From the NCBI RefSeq assembly GCF_015714725.1, contig NZ_WBKM01000076.1:1-40977 (forward strand): DNA of 40,977 nucleotides, given 5' to 3'. The position numbers were made by a program, and so were the translations under genes. Within the stretch, counting starts at the first letter, position 1; each line of letters begins with the position of its first letter. This stretch comes from Nostoc sp. WHI. Lineage in GTDB: Bacteria > Cyanobacteriota > Cyanobacteriia > Cyanobacteriales > Nostocaceae. Shown here piece after piece: positions 26,784-35,662 of this stretch. Below the pieces are notes generated by a model, which saw nothing but the letters and a program-made list of their open reading frames with translations, was not told the DNA's origin and did no database searches.

Positions 26784-27329
26784 TTAAGTATACATAAAAA
26801 TTTGAGTTGTCGATTGTGTACGGTAATTCAGCCAATTGGCGATCTACTAAAGTGCATCATGTCTTAAAACTTCTGGAAGGAAGCGAAAGGAGAAATTGAA
26901 CGGGTATCTTCCAAAATATCTTCAAGTTCAAATGACACAACTTAAACTTTTATGCAAAATTAACCTAATCTTTATACATATATACTGAAACAGATTAGAA
27001 TAGTAAATCTTTTGTGTAGATCGAGCCTATAATAGGCATCACTACATTTTTTGCCCTCTTATATCATTAAGTATTGTGAGCTTACTTTATGGTATAAACA
27101 CCTCTAATAAGACGAAAGTAAAATTTAGTTTTTTAGATTGATGAAAACAGAGGTTTCTGTATCAAATACAATAAGCCACATTTAATATTTGAGAATATTA
27201 GGTTTTCGAGCCTAAATGTATAAAAAAAGGTAAAATTACTGTCGAATTTTAGACGATCGTAATTAAATAAATTGTGTCTTATTTAAGCCATAATAAACAA
27301 AGTGATTGTTATCATATCTCTATTTTACC
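26784..27329. other. Long AT-rich gap before the DUF4007 operon
   Basis: About 546 bases with no ORF that I would defend. Noted structures are the palindrome GCCTAT-A-ATAGGC (27025-27037) and the repeated AATATT (27184-27199). It presumably carries the promoter of the DUF4007 operon and marks the left border of the second effector region. No insertion sequence is visible. Confidence 0.55.
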
Positions 27330-28253
27330 ATGATTCAAACTAGTCTAAATCTGAAACATTTTGAAAATACAGTAAATCCTGTATTTGCTAACCATGAAAC
27401 TTTTCACCCTCGTTTTGGTTGGTTGAAAAAAGGATTTGATACAGCCAACAAAAATCCAGATATCTTCTCACAGGATGATGCTCCTGTACGTTTAGGTGTT
27501 GGGAAAAATATGGTACGTGCTATTAGTTATTGGTGTAGCGCATTCAAAGTTCTTGATAAAAATAATTTACCAACAAGATTTGGGGAAAAACTTTTAGGGA
27601 ATAATGGATGGGATGTTTATTTAGAAGATCCAGCATCATTATGGTTATTACATTGGAATTTATTAAAACCCACTTGTGAAGCGGCTGCTTGGTATTATGT
27701 TTTTAATGTTTTTAATGTTTTTCGAGATTTTGATTTTACAAAAGAAGATATTTTGGCGGGTTTGAAAGATTATATAAATAATTTTAACAAAACTATTGCT
27801 GAATCTTCTTTTATCAAAGATGTAAATTGTATTTTAAGAATGTATGCAACACAAGATTTGATTAGAGATAATAGCCCAGTCGAAGATTCTATCGATTGTC
27901 CTTTTAACGAACTGGGTTTAATTCGTCATTTTGGAAAAAATTATCAGTTTAAAATTGGTGCAAAAGCGAATTTCCCTCCATCAGTTATAGTCGCAACTTG
28001 TTTAGAATATGCTAGTTGGGCAAGTCAGGGAAGACAGACTATTAACATTCCCAGTTTACTTTATGATGAAGGTAGTCCAGGGATGGTCTTTAAACTGACG
28101 GAAAGTATTTTATGTGCAGCTATTGAGACAGTTGCTAAAGAATTTGATACGATAGTTCTTTCCGACACCGCCGGATTAATTCAGTTATCTTTCCCTGACA
28201 GCCCAGAAATATTAGCAGAAGAAATTTTAGATAAATATTATAATTTTAAATAA
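27330..28253 (+). CDS. DUF4007 family protein
   Basis: A 307-residue protein of the DUF4007 family, found in defence loci next to P-loop ATPases and in dnd-associated sets. NHETFHPRFGWLKKGFD (about 20-36), LGVGKNMVRAISYWCSAF (about 56-73) and the LWLLHWNLLKP segment are the family's landmarks. It shares the start region with winged-helix-like proteins, so it may bind DNA. The ATG at 27330 is preferred over the upstream TTG at 27306. Only 14 bases separate it from the large ATPase gene downstream, so they are co-transcribed. Its likely role is as a DNA-binding or sensor subunit; that is inferred. Confidence 0.78.
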   Translation: MIQTSLNLKHFENTVNPVFANHETFHPRFGWLKKGFDTANKNPDIFSQDDAPVRLGVGKNMVRAISYWCSAFKVLDKNNLPTRFGEKLLGNNGWDVYLEDPASLWLLHWNLLKPTCEAAAWYYVFNVFNVFRDFDFTKEDILAGLKDYINNFNKTIAESSFIKDVNCILRMYATQDLIRDNSPVEDSIDCPFNELGLIRHFGKNYQFKIGAKANFPPSVIVATCLEYASWASQGRQTINIPSLLYDEGSPGMVFKLTESILCAAIETVAKEFDTIVLSDTAGLIQLSFPDSPEILAEEILDKYYNFK

Positions 28254-28267
28254 GAATAAAGGAAATT

Positions 28268-31200
28268 ATGACTAATAAAAAGCTATCCCATTATTTCAGT
28301 CTCCAGCGCCGCTATTCTCGTTCTATTAACCTAGAAAGAGATTTAGATAGTGTGGAAGCTTTAGAGGGTTATGTTCTGACTAAAAGAGCAATTGATTCTC
28401 TCTCACGGATCTTAAATAGTTTTAGTTCTGACGAAGGAAATAGAGCTTGGACATTAACCAGTGTTTATGGTACTGGTAAATCTGCTTTTGCTCATTATTT
28501 AATTTCCCTATGTGCTAATTCTCAAAACAAAATGCACATTAAAGCTTTATCAATAGCTGAAGAGAAATTAGGTAAAAATAGTGACATTTATCAATTAATT
28601 CAAGGCAAAATTAACTCGGTAGGATTAATGAGGGCTGTGGCTACGGGACAAAGAGAACCGATTAGTCATACCATTATCAGAGCTTTATTAACAGGTGTTG
28701 ATACTTTTTGGACTGCTACCCAAAAAAATAAAATCAATGTTGTTCGTCAGTTGGTAGATTTAGAAGCAGAAATTAATGATGGGGGAAAAATTGATAGTAA
28801 AGAGATTCCTAATTTGGTGTTAGAAGTTGCCAAGGAATCTAAAACTGGTATTTTCTTTGTTATTGATGAACTGGGTAAGAATTTAGAGTATGCTGCTCAT
28901 GCTCAAGGTGCTGAGGATTTATATCTTTTACAACAATTAGCTGAATTACCAAAAGATAGCAAAAATCCTATTTACCTTTTAGGTATTTTACATCAAGCAT
29001 TTGCAGAATATACTCAAAGATTAGCAACTTTTCAAAAAAACGAATGGGCGAAGATTCAAGGACGATTTGAGGATATTGCTTTTACTGAATCATCTGGACA
29101 AATGATGAGTTTAATTGGAGAAGCAATTGATTCGTCGGCAGCAGACAATATAAGTTGTGCTATTCGTAGTGACTCTGAGGAGTGGAGTAAATATTTAGAA
29201 CCAATAATTGTTGATGAAGAAATAACCGATCAAGTTATAAAAAAACTTTATCCGCTACATCCCTTATCTGCGCTTGCTTTACCAACTCTCTGTCAACGGT
29301 ATGCTCAAAATGACCGTTCTTTATTCACATTTTTAACGAGTGTTGAGCCTTTATCATTCCGTAATTTTCTAGAAGAAGTCACAGTTAAAGATAATAATTT
29401 ACCAAGTCTTAAGTTAGATCGAGTTTATGACTATTTTATTGAAGCTGCGGGAATGGGTTTAGCCTCTCGCCCTAATTTGCAAAGATGGGTAGAAATTCAA
29501 GATTTAATTAATGATGCTAAACGCTTAGAAGAAGATAGTCTGAGGGTACTAAAAACTATTGGGATTTTGAACCTCATTACAATTACAGGTTCGATGAGGG
29601 CGACAAGAACTTTAGTATCTTTAGCAATGTGCGATCGCCCCTCAGAAGCACAGATTAATTATTGGCAACAAATTATTGATAAACTACTAAAACAGAATCT
29701 AATTACTCATCGTCGTCTATTAGATGAATTGCGGATTTGGCAAGGTTCTGATTTTAATGTTGATAGTGAATTAAGTACATATATAGAACAAGAGCGATCG
29801 CCTTTAGTTAAACTGTTATCTCTCCAGCGTCCTTTAAGACCTTTAGTAGCACAACGTCACAGTTATCAGACGGGAACTTTACGTTATTTTGAACGCCATT
29901 ATTTAGATAATTCCCAAGATTTGAGTCAATTACGTTGTAGTAGTGTGGATGCAGATGGTTTTGTTGGGTATTGGGTAGATGACGAAACGCCTAATTCTGT
30001 TCCTTCCACAACTAGCGATGGTAAACCATTAGTTATTTTGAGTGCAGCTAACTTAGATATTTTGCGAATTCGTACTCTAGAATTTGTGGCTTTAAACAAT
30101 ATCAAAAAAACAGCCAAAGAGTTACAAACTGATGGTGTAGCGAGAAAAGAAGTAAATTATCGTTTACAAGAAGCTGAAGAATTTTTAGATGAAACTCTCA
30201 ATCAGTCATTTAGTATAGGTATAAATCAGCAATGTTGGATTCAAGGAGAAGTCGAAAGACTCAATAACATTACTGACTTTAATAGTAAGCTTTCTGATAT
30301 TTGCGATCGCGTTTATTATCGCAGTGCGATTTTATGGAATGAATTAATTAACCGTCGAGATTTAACCTCTCAAGGGGCAAAGGCTAGACGAGAATTAATT
30401 CAGGCAATGTTGGAACATCAAAATGAAGAAAGATTAGCTTTAGAAGGTTATGGTCCCGAAGTTAGTATGTATTATTCTCTGTTAGAAGAAACAGGGATTT
30501 ATCGCCAAGAAGATGATTATTGGGATTTTTATCCACCATTAGAAAATTCGGGGTTGAATTCTCTCTGGGAAGCAGTTGAAAATTTTTGTCTAGCAGCAAC
30601 AGAAACAAGCCAAACTTTTGATTTACTTTATCAACATTTAGCAGCACCTCCCTACGGTGTAAAACAAGGTGCAGTACCGATAATTTTAGCGGCATTACTG
30701 TTGTATCACGCTGATGATTTGGGACTTTATCAAGACGGTACATTTATTCCTATATTAGGAACAGAACATTTTGAATTATTAGTTAAATATCCTGAACGCT
30801 TTGCGGTTAAGTATTTTGCAGTAGTCGGATTAAGGGCAGAAGTTTTCAAAGAATTAGAAGCAATTTTACGCAATCCTCAGTTAAAAAAATTGGGTAAAGT
30901 TCGTAATGCCACTCTGTTAACGGTAGTTACTCCTCTTTATCAATTTGTTAATAAACTGCCTAAATATACTCAACAAACCCGGCGGCTGCCAGATGAACCA
31001 AGAGCAATTTTAAAGGCATTAAAAACTACTGTTGAACCTGATGAATTGTTATTTAAAGCTTTACCAGCAGCTTGTAATTTACCTTCTATCGGCACTGAAG
31101 CCGAGGATGATGGTGTCACTGCGAAAACTTTACGCACTAAGTTAGTTCATGCCCTCAAAGAGATTCATACAGCTTACGATCGCTTATTGAGTGATTGTCA

Positions 31201-31774
31201 AAAACTGATTTATGAAGGCTTTGGGGTCAGAAGTAAGGAAACAAAACTCAGAGAAGATTTGCGGGTAAGAGCGAATTATTTAGCCGGAAAATGTATTGAA
31301 TCCTCACTAAAACGCTTTATTCGAGCAGCCTCCGATGAAACCGCAAGTGATTCTCAGTGGTTGGAAGCTTTGGTGATGATTGTTGCGGATAAACCTGCTG
31401 AATCATGGACAGATGATGATGCGATCGCATTTGAGATGAAATTAGCGGATTTGGCACGACGATTTAACAATCTGGAAATTTTGCAAAAGGAAGTCGCCGC
31501 CAAAGGGGAAGGTTTTGAAGCCCGACGAATCACCATAACTCGTCCTGATGGTAATGAATTCAATCGAATGGTATGGGTAGATCATGCGAGAGAATCGCAG
31601 GTTGAGCAGATTGTTGACAACATTCTGGCTGAATTACCTGACGATCAGCAGTTACGACAAGCGGTTTTGGCAAAGTTGAGTGAACGGATTTTAAATGCTG
31701 ATTTGCCAGAGACGGTTATTAAAATTGAAGAAAAGCAATCTGATGAAAATATCAAGGGGAAAAACTTCGGCTGA
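28268..31774 (+). CDS. Large P-loop ATPase of the DUF4007 module
   Basis: A 1168-residue ATPase. Walker A is GTGKS (68-72, context SVYGTGKSAFAHYL) and Walker B has IFFVIDELGK with Asp200-Glu201. The rest is helical and rich in Leu and Glu, with a C-terminal tail. It resembles BrxC-like or Pbe-type ATPases in size and P-loop position, but I cannot assign it to one family. Its start is preceded by AAAGGAAATT. It follows the DUF4007 gene by 14 bases. The next gene in the operon is expected to be the helicase whose remnant begins at 34568. Confidence 0.78.
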   Translation: MTNKKLSHYFSLQRRYSRSINLERDLDSVEALEGYVLTKRAIDSLSRILNSFSSDEGNRAWTLTSVYGTGKSAFAHYLISLCANSQNKMHIKALSIAEEKLGKNSDIYQLIQGKINSVGLMRAVATGQREPISHTIIRALLTGVDTFWTATQKNKINVVRQLVDLEAEINDGGKIDSKEIPNLVLEVAKESKTGIFFVIDELGKNLEYAAHAQGAEDLYLLQQLAELPKDSKNPIYLLGILHQAFAEYTQRLATFQKNEWAKIQGRFEDIAFTESSGQMMSLIGEAIDSSAADNISCAIRSDSEEWSKYLEPIIVDEEITDQVIKKLYPLHPLSALALPTLCQRYAQNDRSLFTFLTSVEPLSFRNFLEEVTVKDNNLPSLKLDRVYDYFIEAAGMGLASRPNLQRWVEIQDLINDAKRLEEDSLRVLKTIGILNLITITGSMRATRTLVSLAMCDRPSEAQINYWQQIIDKLLKQNLITHRRLLDELRIWQGSDFNVDSELSTYIEQERSPLVKLLSLQRPLRPLVAQRHSYQTGTLRYFERHYLDNSQDLSQLRCSSVDADGFVGYWVDDETPNSVPSTTSDGKPLVILSAANLDILRIRTLEFVALNNIKKTAKELQTDGVARKEVNYRLQEAEEFLDETLNQSFSIGINQQCWIQGEVERLNNITDFNSKLSDICDRVYYRSAILWNELINRRDLTSQGAKARRELIQAMLEHQNEERLALEGYGPEVSMYYSLLEETGIYRQEDDYWDFYPPLENSGLNSLWEAVENFCLAATETSQTFDLLYQHLAAPPYGVKQGAVPIILAALLLYHADDLGLYQDGTFIPILGTEHFELLVKYPERFAVKYFAVVGLRAEVFKELEAILRNPQLKKLGKVRNATLLTVVTPLYQFVNKLPKYTQQTRRLPDEPRAILKALKTTVEPDELLFKALPAACNLPSIGTEAEDDGVTAKTLRTKLVHALKEIHTAYDRLLSDCQKLIYEGFGVRSKETKLREDLRVRANYLAGKCIESSLKRFIRAASDETASDSQWLEALVMIVADKPAESWTDDDAIAFEMKLADLARRFNNLEILQKEVAAKGEGFEARRITITRPDGNEFNRMVWVDHARESQVEQIVDNILAELPDDQQLRQAVLAKLSERILNADLPETVIKIEEKQSDENIKGKNFG

Positions 31775-31848
31775 CACAGGCATTATGATGCTATTTAAAT
31801 GATAAAGAATTGGCGCGATCGCACCAACTCTTCCACTTTTTATCCTTA

Positions 31849-32760
31849 TTATTGGTTTAACCAAATTTCCAAGTCAGCAACATTAGAAAAGTCTAATAAT
31901 GCTTCTCCTAGATTTTCTAATTGTTCAATCGATAAACCTTTAATTCGCCCGATTAATGATTCATTAATTTCCCCAACACGGCGATTGATTTGACGTATAA
32001 TTAAATATTGTTCTCCTTCTTGTCTTCCTTCCTGTCTTCCTTCTTGTCTTCCCTCTTGTTTGGCTTGTTCCCTGTCTCTTTGATAAAGCGGTTCTAGTCG
32101 CATAACTAACTCCCTATCATCTGCTTCTAATTCTTGATTTACTCTCAAGTTTTCGCGCAAGTTGTAAACTAATTCGAGCGTTGCTTTTTGGTATGGATGA
32201 TTTAATGGTAACGCTTGCAATTCGATAATTGCCTGCGACTGCACACTTCCCCTACCCAAAAGCCTCAACCATAAAGTTTCCGGTATCTGTGGTAATTGAT
32301 GTATTGCTACAATTACTGTCCGCAAGGCATCTGCGAGAAAATATACTCCTGATAACCAACCTTCTTTTTGTATAGTTCCAAAGCTAGACAATCTAGTTTC
32401 AGATATCGTTGGGGTAAGAATCCACAATTTGGGAATTTCTGAGTCTTGAAGTTTGGTTTTATTTGCTTTAGCTTCTCGTCGTAAAAGAGCTTTTACTTCT
32501 AATAATTTGAGAATACAGTCGCATATTTCATCGGTAGAAGCTGGATTACGGAATGGTTCTATGAGTGCAGGATTCTCAGCAAATCTTCCTAGTAAACCCA
32601 GTATTTGTAAATTAGAGCTTTGCTGTTTGTCAGGAGTGAAGAAAACATCTATTTCTTTAATCTCTCCTGAGACTTTTTCTGATGACTTGACTTCTCCGTA
32701 ATCTTTTAGCAATTCCTCAAGATAGTCTTTGGCAAATTTGTCATGTATGAAACGTGTCAT
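31849..32760 (-). CDS. Rpn/PD-(D/E)xK-type protein with DUF4351 C-terminus
   Basis: A 303-residue protein of a family common in cyanobacteria. The N-terminal part (MTRFIHDKFAKDYLEELL to about 200) is a nuclease-like region: GEIKEIDVFFTP and LEVKALLRREAK hold possible active residues. A linker of QEGR repeats (residues about 234-249) separates it from a C-terminal DUF4351 (LIIRQINRRVGEI to LEIWL). It is antisense to the operon on both sides and lies in the 2.8 kb block that splits the DUF4007 module. It probably arrived as a mobile gene. Recombination-related activity is inferred from the family. Confidence 0.8.
   Translation of the reverse strand: MTRFIHDKFAKDYLEELLKDYGEVKSSEKVSGEIKEIDVFFTPDKQQSSNLQILGLLGRFAENPALIEPFRNPASTDEICDCILKLLEVKALLRREAKANKTKLQDSEIPKLWILTPTISETRLSSFGTIQKEGWLSGVYFLADALRTVIVAIHQLPQIPETLWLRLLGRGSVQSQAIIELQALPLNHPYQKATLELVYNLRENLRVNQELEADDRELVMRLEPLYQRDREQAKQEGRQEGRQEGRQEGEQYLIIRQINRRVGEINESLIGRIKGLSIEQLENLGEALLDFSNVADLEIWLNQ
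32015..32062 (-). repeat. 12-base tandem repeat coding for QEGR
   Basis: Four 12-base units, the last imperfect, inside the DUF4351 gene encode the repeated QEGR linker. Unit changes would lengthen or shorten the linker by four residues without a frameshift. Confidence 0.85.
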
Positions 32761-32805
32761 TCAATTAGTTCTCTAGTTATTTAAATTATCAAAAGTTGGT
32801 GCAAT

Positions 32806-32838
32806 GCGCGATGCCTTTGGCGGGCGTAGCCATCGCGC
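32806..32838. repeat. Palindromic dispersed repeat
   Basis: GCGCGATG (32806-32813) and CATCGCGC (32831-32838) are inverted arms. The core resembles the repeat at 18039-18070 and in dndA. It sits between two minus-strand genes. Confidence 0.65.
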
Positions 32839-32870
32839 CAACTCCCTACACCTTTTAGTTCCTAGACTTG

Positions 32871-33092
32871 CTATCTAATTAATAGACTCACTACATCGCC
32901 TGATTCACCTAAACTACCTGCTATTACAGGTTTAGACCAAGAACCTACTTCTGCATAACCTATAGTATGCAACCGATGGATAGTCGTCTTCACTACATTA
33001 GGACTACCGATTAGCAGGTGTTTTATCTTTTCTCTACTTACCTGAACTTGATTGCTGCTGTTATCTTCTAATGTCACAAATTCTTCTGCCAT
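32871..33092 (-). CDS. Small protein of unknown function
   Basis: 73 residues, MAEEFVTLEDNSSNQVQVSREKIKHLL.... The first part is polar, the second mixed, and there is no signal peptide or membrane segment. It reads away from the XRE-HNH gene, from which it is separated by the 36-bp palindrome. It may be under the same regulator. I do not recognise a family. Confidence 0.6.
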   Translation of the reverse strand: MAEEFVTLEDNSSNQVQVSREKIKHLLIGSPNVVKTTIHRLHTIGYAEVGSWSKPVIAGSLGESGDVVSLLIR

Positions 33093-33114
33093 AACTCATG
33101 TACTCAATGTTTTC

Positions 33115-33150
33115 TCTGATTTTGTTATCATATATGATAACAAAATCAGA
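33115..33150. promoter_or_regulatory. Perfect 36-bp palindrome in the divergent promoter region
   Basis: Each half is TCTGATTTTGTTATCATA and its exact complement. It lies between the starts of the divergent gene at 33092 and the XRE-HNH gene. A 36-bp perfect dyad next to a gene with an XRE helix-turn-helix is a strong candidate for the site the XRE domain binds. A terminator is unlikely because both genes read away from it. Confidence 0.65.
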
Positions 33151-33209
33151 ATATAAATTAATATAAAAGTTAACAGAATTATATTCCCTGCCCTGTGATA
33201 ATGGAAATC

Positions 33210-34583
33210 ATGGGAAAAGCAGGACAAGCACTAAGACAGGTTTTAGAGTCTTACAACATTAGCCAAAGCCAGTTGGCAATAGGTTTAGGTGTTGAACGTC
33301 CGATTGTCTTCCGTTGGTATCACGAAAAAATTGACCCCACTGCTGAAACTGTTGCAGACATTGTTAAGGCATTAAATAAGATTAATAAATCAGCCGCAAA
33401 TGATTTCATTCAAGCATATTTAGGAGAGTTGGCATTATTTAAAAATCAACTTACGAATCAAGACTTACCACTATCAGACAAAGTTAATGTTACGGTTTTA
33501 GCTCAAATATTTAACAATATAACTAACTCTTACAAATATCTTTATTTTTTATCATTATTAGATATTTTAAAAAGGAGAAGTTTTGATACTTTATCGCCTA
33601 TTACTTTTCAAGAAATTATTGTCGAAATGTTAGCTAATGCTTGGTATCCTCACAAATATTTTAAACTCTCTTTTGGAACACAAGATCAAATTGCTAATAA
33701 ATTAGATGATCTTGAGCTAGAAATTATAGAACCAATTTTAAAGTTTAGAGATACAGATAAAAAGCTTTTGCGTGCAACTATTAACAATCAAAATCTAGAT
33801 GATATTCTTATTTCGATTAATCGCTATGTTTCTTATCGTTTAATTCGTCCTTTCTTTTCTCAAGAAACTAGAGGATTAAAAGATTATGATGTTAATCCAG
33901 CTATGATTAATTTAGCTAACGATCAATTTAATAGTAAAAAGCCTTTATACTGTTTTAACGCTGAAGATCAGAAAAATTGTAACGCCATTATTCTACATCC
34001 AGATTGGATTCAGTATTTAGAGGAAAATTACACAATAGTTAGGGGCTGGGCATCTTGGGAATGGTTAAATTATATGCAGCAAAGAAACCCAAGCACTCCC
34101 AATGTGGTTAATAAATTATTTATGCCACACCAAAGAGATTCTTTAACTAATCAAACTAAATATTGGAAAACTATTTTACAATATCGAGATATTAAATGTA
34201 TTTATTCTAAAGTGAAATTGGATAAGGATGAAATTTCATTAGATCATTATCTGCCTTGGTCATTTGTAGCTCACGATCAACTATGGAATTTAATTCCAAC
34301 TACAAAATCTGTTAATTCGTCTAAATCTAATAACTTGCCATCTGAAGAATATTTTAAGGCTTTTTTTGAATTGCAACATATCGGTTTGACTATTTCCTAT
34401 GAAAACATATCAAAAAATCAATGGTTAAAATATACTGAGTCATTTGTGTCTGAATTAAAAGTTAGTCAAGCTGATGATTTATTAAATTTAGAGGTTTTGA
34501 GTAAAGCTTATAAAATAACAACTCTACCTTTAATTTCTTTAGCAACTATACAAGGTTTTAGCCCTAATTGGGTTTACACCTAA
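33210..34583 (+). CDS. XRE helix-turn-helix / HNH endonuclease fusion-type protein
   Basis: A 457-residue protein. Residues about 8-55 (MGKAGQALRQVLESYNISQS to IVKALNKIN) form an XRE-type helix-turn-helix as in many cyanobacterial regulators. A long middle region of unknown fold follows. The C-terminal part has an HNH-like segment about residues 330-375: CIYSKVKLDKDEISLDHYLPW with Asp-His, and QLWNLIPT with Asn. The start at 33210 is the usual MGKAG start of the family; GTG 33195 and ATG 33201 are in frame. The stop lies inside sequence derived from the truncated helicase. It probably regulates its own promoter and cuts nucleic acid, both inferred. Confidence 0.72.
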   Translation: MGKAGQALRQVLESYNISQSQLAIGLGVERPIVFRWYHEKIDPTAETVADIVKALNKINKSAANDFIQAYLGELALFKNQLTNQDLPLSDKVNVTVLAQIFNNITNSYKYLYFLSLLDILKRRSFDTLSPITFQEIIVEMLANAWYPHKYFKLSFGTQDQIANKLDDLELEIIEPILKFRDTDKKLLRATINNQNLDDILISINRYVSYRLIRPFFSQETRGLKDYDVNPAMINLANDQFNSKKPLYCFNAEDQKNCNAIILHPDWIQYLEENYTIVRGWASWEWLNYMQQRNPSTPNVVNKLFMPHQRDSLTNQTKYWKTILQYRDIKCIYSKVKLDKDEISLDHYLPWSFVAHDQLWNLIPTTKSVNSSKSNNLPSEEYFKAFFELQHIGLTISYENISKNQWLKYTESFVSELKVSQADDLLNLEVLSKAYKITTLPLISLATIQGFSPNWVYT

Positions 34584-35662
34584 GAAATAATGAACCTACT
34601 TTAATAATTTGGTTGGCATATAGTGAAGAACTTTGTGAACAAGCAGTTACAGAATTTCAAAAAGCCTGGGACAGTTTAGGCGATCGCACCACCACCAGTT
34701 ACCGCTTCTGGGGCAACCATGAGTTAGACTTAGCACAAGCGCAAGATGGCTTAGTCGTAGCAGGATTAGCGAAAGTCTATCACGCCGCCAAAAAGAGTAT
34801 TCGCTTTATTAATCAACTGGGTGTCCGTTGTTCATTGGTAATTATCGATGAAGCCCATCAAGCAGTTGCCGAAACCTATAAACTCGTCTTAGATGCTTTA
34901 GTCATCCCCTACGAAAAAACCGCCTTATTAGGTTTAACCGCCACACCGGGAAGGACTTGGGCTGATATTAACACCGATGCACAACTAGCAAAATTCTTCG
35001 CCCAACAGAAAGTTACCTTAGAAATCCCAGGTTATGACAACCCCATTGATTATCTCGTCGATCGCCAATACCTAGCAAAAGTTAACTATCGTTCCTTATT
35101 TTATGAAACAGGTATTGAACTAACTCCCCAAGACCTGAATCGGATTAATACAGAATTAGACATCCCCCAATATATCCTCAATCGGTTAGCAGCAGACGAA
35201 CAACGCAACCTCCGCATCATCCTAGAACTAGAAGCACTAGCCCAACATCATCAACGGATTATCGTTTTTAATACCTCCGTTGAACACGCTAGACTCATCG
35301 CTTCAATATTGCGTTTCAGAAGCTTTAATGCTGATGCTGTTACAGGTGATACCCCCAAATCAGAGAGAGAAAGGCTGATTCAAAGTTTTAAAGACGAACA
35401 GCCCCAAACCAAGATTTTATGTAACTACGGCGTTTTAACCACTGGATTCGATGCACCCAAAACCAGCGCCGCCGTTATCGCCCGTCCTACCAAATCCCTT
35501 GTCCTCTACAGCCAAATGGTAGGACGCGCCATTCGTGGACTCAAAGCTGGGGGTAATGCGATCGCCGAAATTGTCACCGTTGTCGATAGCCAACTCCCCG
35601 GTTTTGGTTCAGTTGCATCAGCCTTTCACAATTGGGAAGACGTTTGGAGGAAAAACCCATGA
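34568..35662 (+). pseudogene. 5'-truncated SF2 helicase of the DUF4007 module
   Basis: A 364-codon open frame that starts at a TTG inside the preceding HNH gene's end. Motif II DEAH is at residues 94-97, the motif III TAT in LTATPGR follows, and motif VI QMVGRAIRG is near the end. Walker A (motif I) and the first helicase segment are missing. The frame starts at HLRNNEPTLIIWLAYSEELC, which normally follows Walker A by about 20 residues. Without a P-loop it cannot hydrolyse ATP as a normal helicase. The gene ends in an ATGA overlap with the GHKL ATPase gene, so the operon context is intact at its 3' end. Confidence 0.7.

Noticed and set aside
26593..26835. Minus-strand frame across tRNA-Thr
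   Set aside because: It is antisense to a well-folded tRNA; the frame is a by-product of the tRNA sequence.
26712..27329. Integration site at tRNA-Thr
   Set aside because: No integrase gene and no duplicated tRNA end were seen in the window.
31775..31848. Remnant of the helicase start after the large ATPase
   Set aside because: A few codons (MMLFK) follow the ATPase stop, but they are too short to support a claim.
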